6,308 bases of DNA from the NCBI GenBank assembly GCA_903927415.1, contig CAIYMZ010000055.1:1-6308 (forward strand), written 5' to 3'. The stretch's first letter is position 1, and every line of letters begins with the position of its first letter. Below the pieces are notes generated by a model, which saw nothing but the letters and a program-made list of their open reading frames with translations, had not been told where the DNA came from and did no database searches. Position numbers and translations under genes: made by a program. Source of the stretch: an uncultured Alphaproteobacteria bacterium (GTDB lineage: Bacteria > Pseudomonadota > Alphaproteobacteria > Rickettsiales > UBA1997). Shown piece after piece: positions 6,186 to 6,308 of this stretch.

Positions 6186-6305
6186 CGTAATGCTCTAAGG
6201 ATTTTGAGTGATGGCGGTAATTTCTTCGAAGTCTCGAGGAGGGAATGTATTTCACATACATGACCGACGAGAGGCGTCGAAAAATTGCCGTCAGCGCTCA
6301 AAAGC
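6186..6305. repeat. 120-bp quasi-palindromic repeat, copy 2
   Basis: This exact copy of 6058-6177 is separated from it by the eight bases CGACGAGC (6178-6185), giving a 128-bp period. The spacer partly repeats the CCGACGAG motif found inside each unit (6137-6143). After this copy the sequence departs from the copy 1 flank at 6306 (TGA instead of CGA), and the window ends, so further copies or partial units could lie beyond. The period is not a multiple of three, which argues against a coding repeat. Perfect identity points to a recent duplication or active homogenisation. Confidence 0.85.
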
Positions 6306-6308
6306 TGA

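Noticed and set aside
6083..6190. 35-codon open frame within repeat copy 1 (plus strand, begins MAVISSKSRG)
   Set aside because: It lies wholly in the quasi-palindromic repeat, the repeat period is not a multiple of three, and no ribosome binding site precedes it; an incidental frame is likelier.
6058..6305. CRISPR array
   Set aside because: There are only two 120-bp units with an eight-base spacer, far from the 25-40 bp repeat and spacer pattern.

Overview
The window is a stretch of a bacterial str (translation) operon, read entirely on the minus strand. In transcription order it holds rpsG (ribosomal protein S7), a 574-residue two-domain glycosyltransferase-like gene, fusA (elongation factor G) and tuf (elongation factor Tu, cut by the left edge). 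The usual order rpsL-rpsG-fusA-tuf suggests that rpsL lies just past the right edge, but it is not visible here.

The three translation genes are complete or nearly so and carry the expected motifs. No in-frame UGA replaces a glycine or tryptophan, and all three stop codons are used (rpsG UAA, glycosyltransferase UGA, fusA UAG), so the standard bacterial code fits. The composition is AT-rich in rpsG, the glycosyltransferase gene and the spacers, and more GC-rich in fusA and tuf. None of the four starts has a recognisable Shine-Dalgarno sequence. Together with the loosened operon and the palindromic spacer repeats, this suggests an uncultivated, perhaps Patescibacteria/CPR-like (Peregrinibacteria- or Gracilibacteria-like) bacterium using the standard code. 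That placement is an inference, not shown by the sequence.

Layout by region: 1-1145 tuf (381 codons, C-terminal tail missing); 1146-1452 AT-rich spacer with a hairpin directly behind fusA; 1453-3531 fusA; 3532-3768 spacer made almost wholly of two back-to-back imperfect inverted repeats, one of them built of GTYGTAA heptamers; 3769-5493 the glycosyltransferase-like gene; 5511-5543 a strong intrinsic terminator reading with rpsG; 5563-6030 rpsG; 6058-6305 two identical 120-bp copies of a quasi-palindromic element, tandem with a 128-bp period, upstream of rpsG.

S7, EF-G and EF-Tu work together in translation. The gene between rpsG and fusA has no evident translation role. Its N-terminal half looks like a DUF6492-type GT-A glycosyltransferase and its C-terminal half like the beta-propeller domain at the N terminus of plant GINT1 and of some bacterial proteins, so it is probably a cell-surface glycan enzyme that has come to sit inside the operon. 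No CRISPR array, tRNA, rRNA, transposase or defence system is visible. The points most worth a second look are the intruding fusion gene, the terminator that separates it from rpsG, and the three families of structured spacer repeats.
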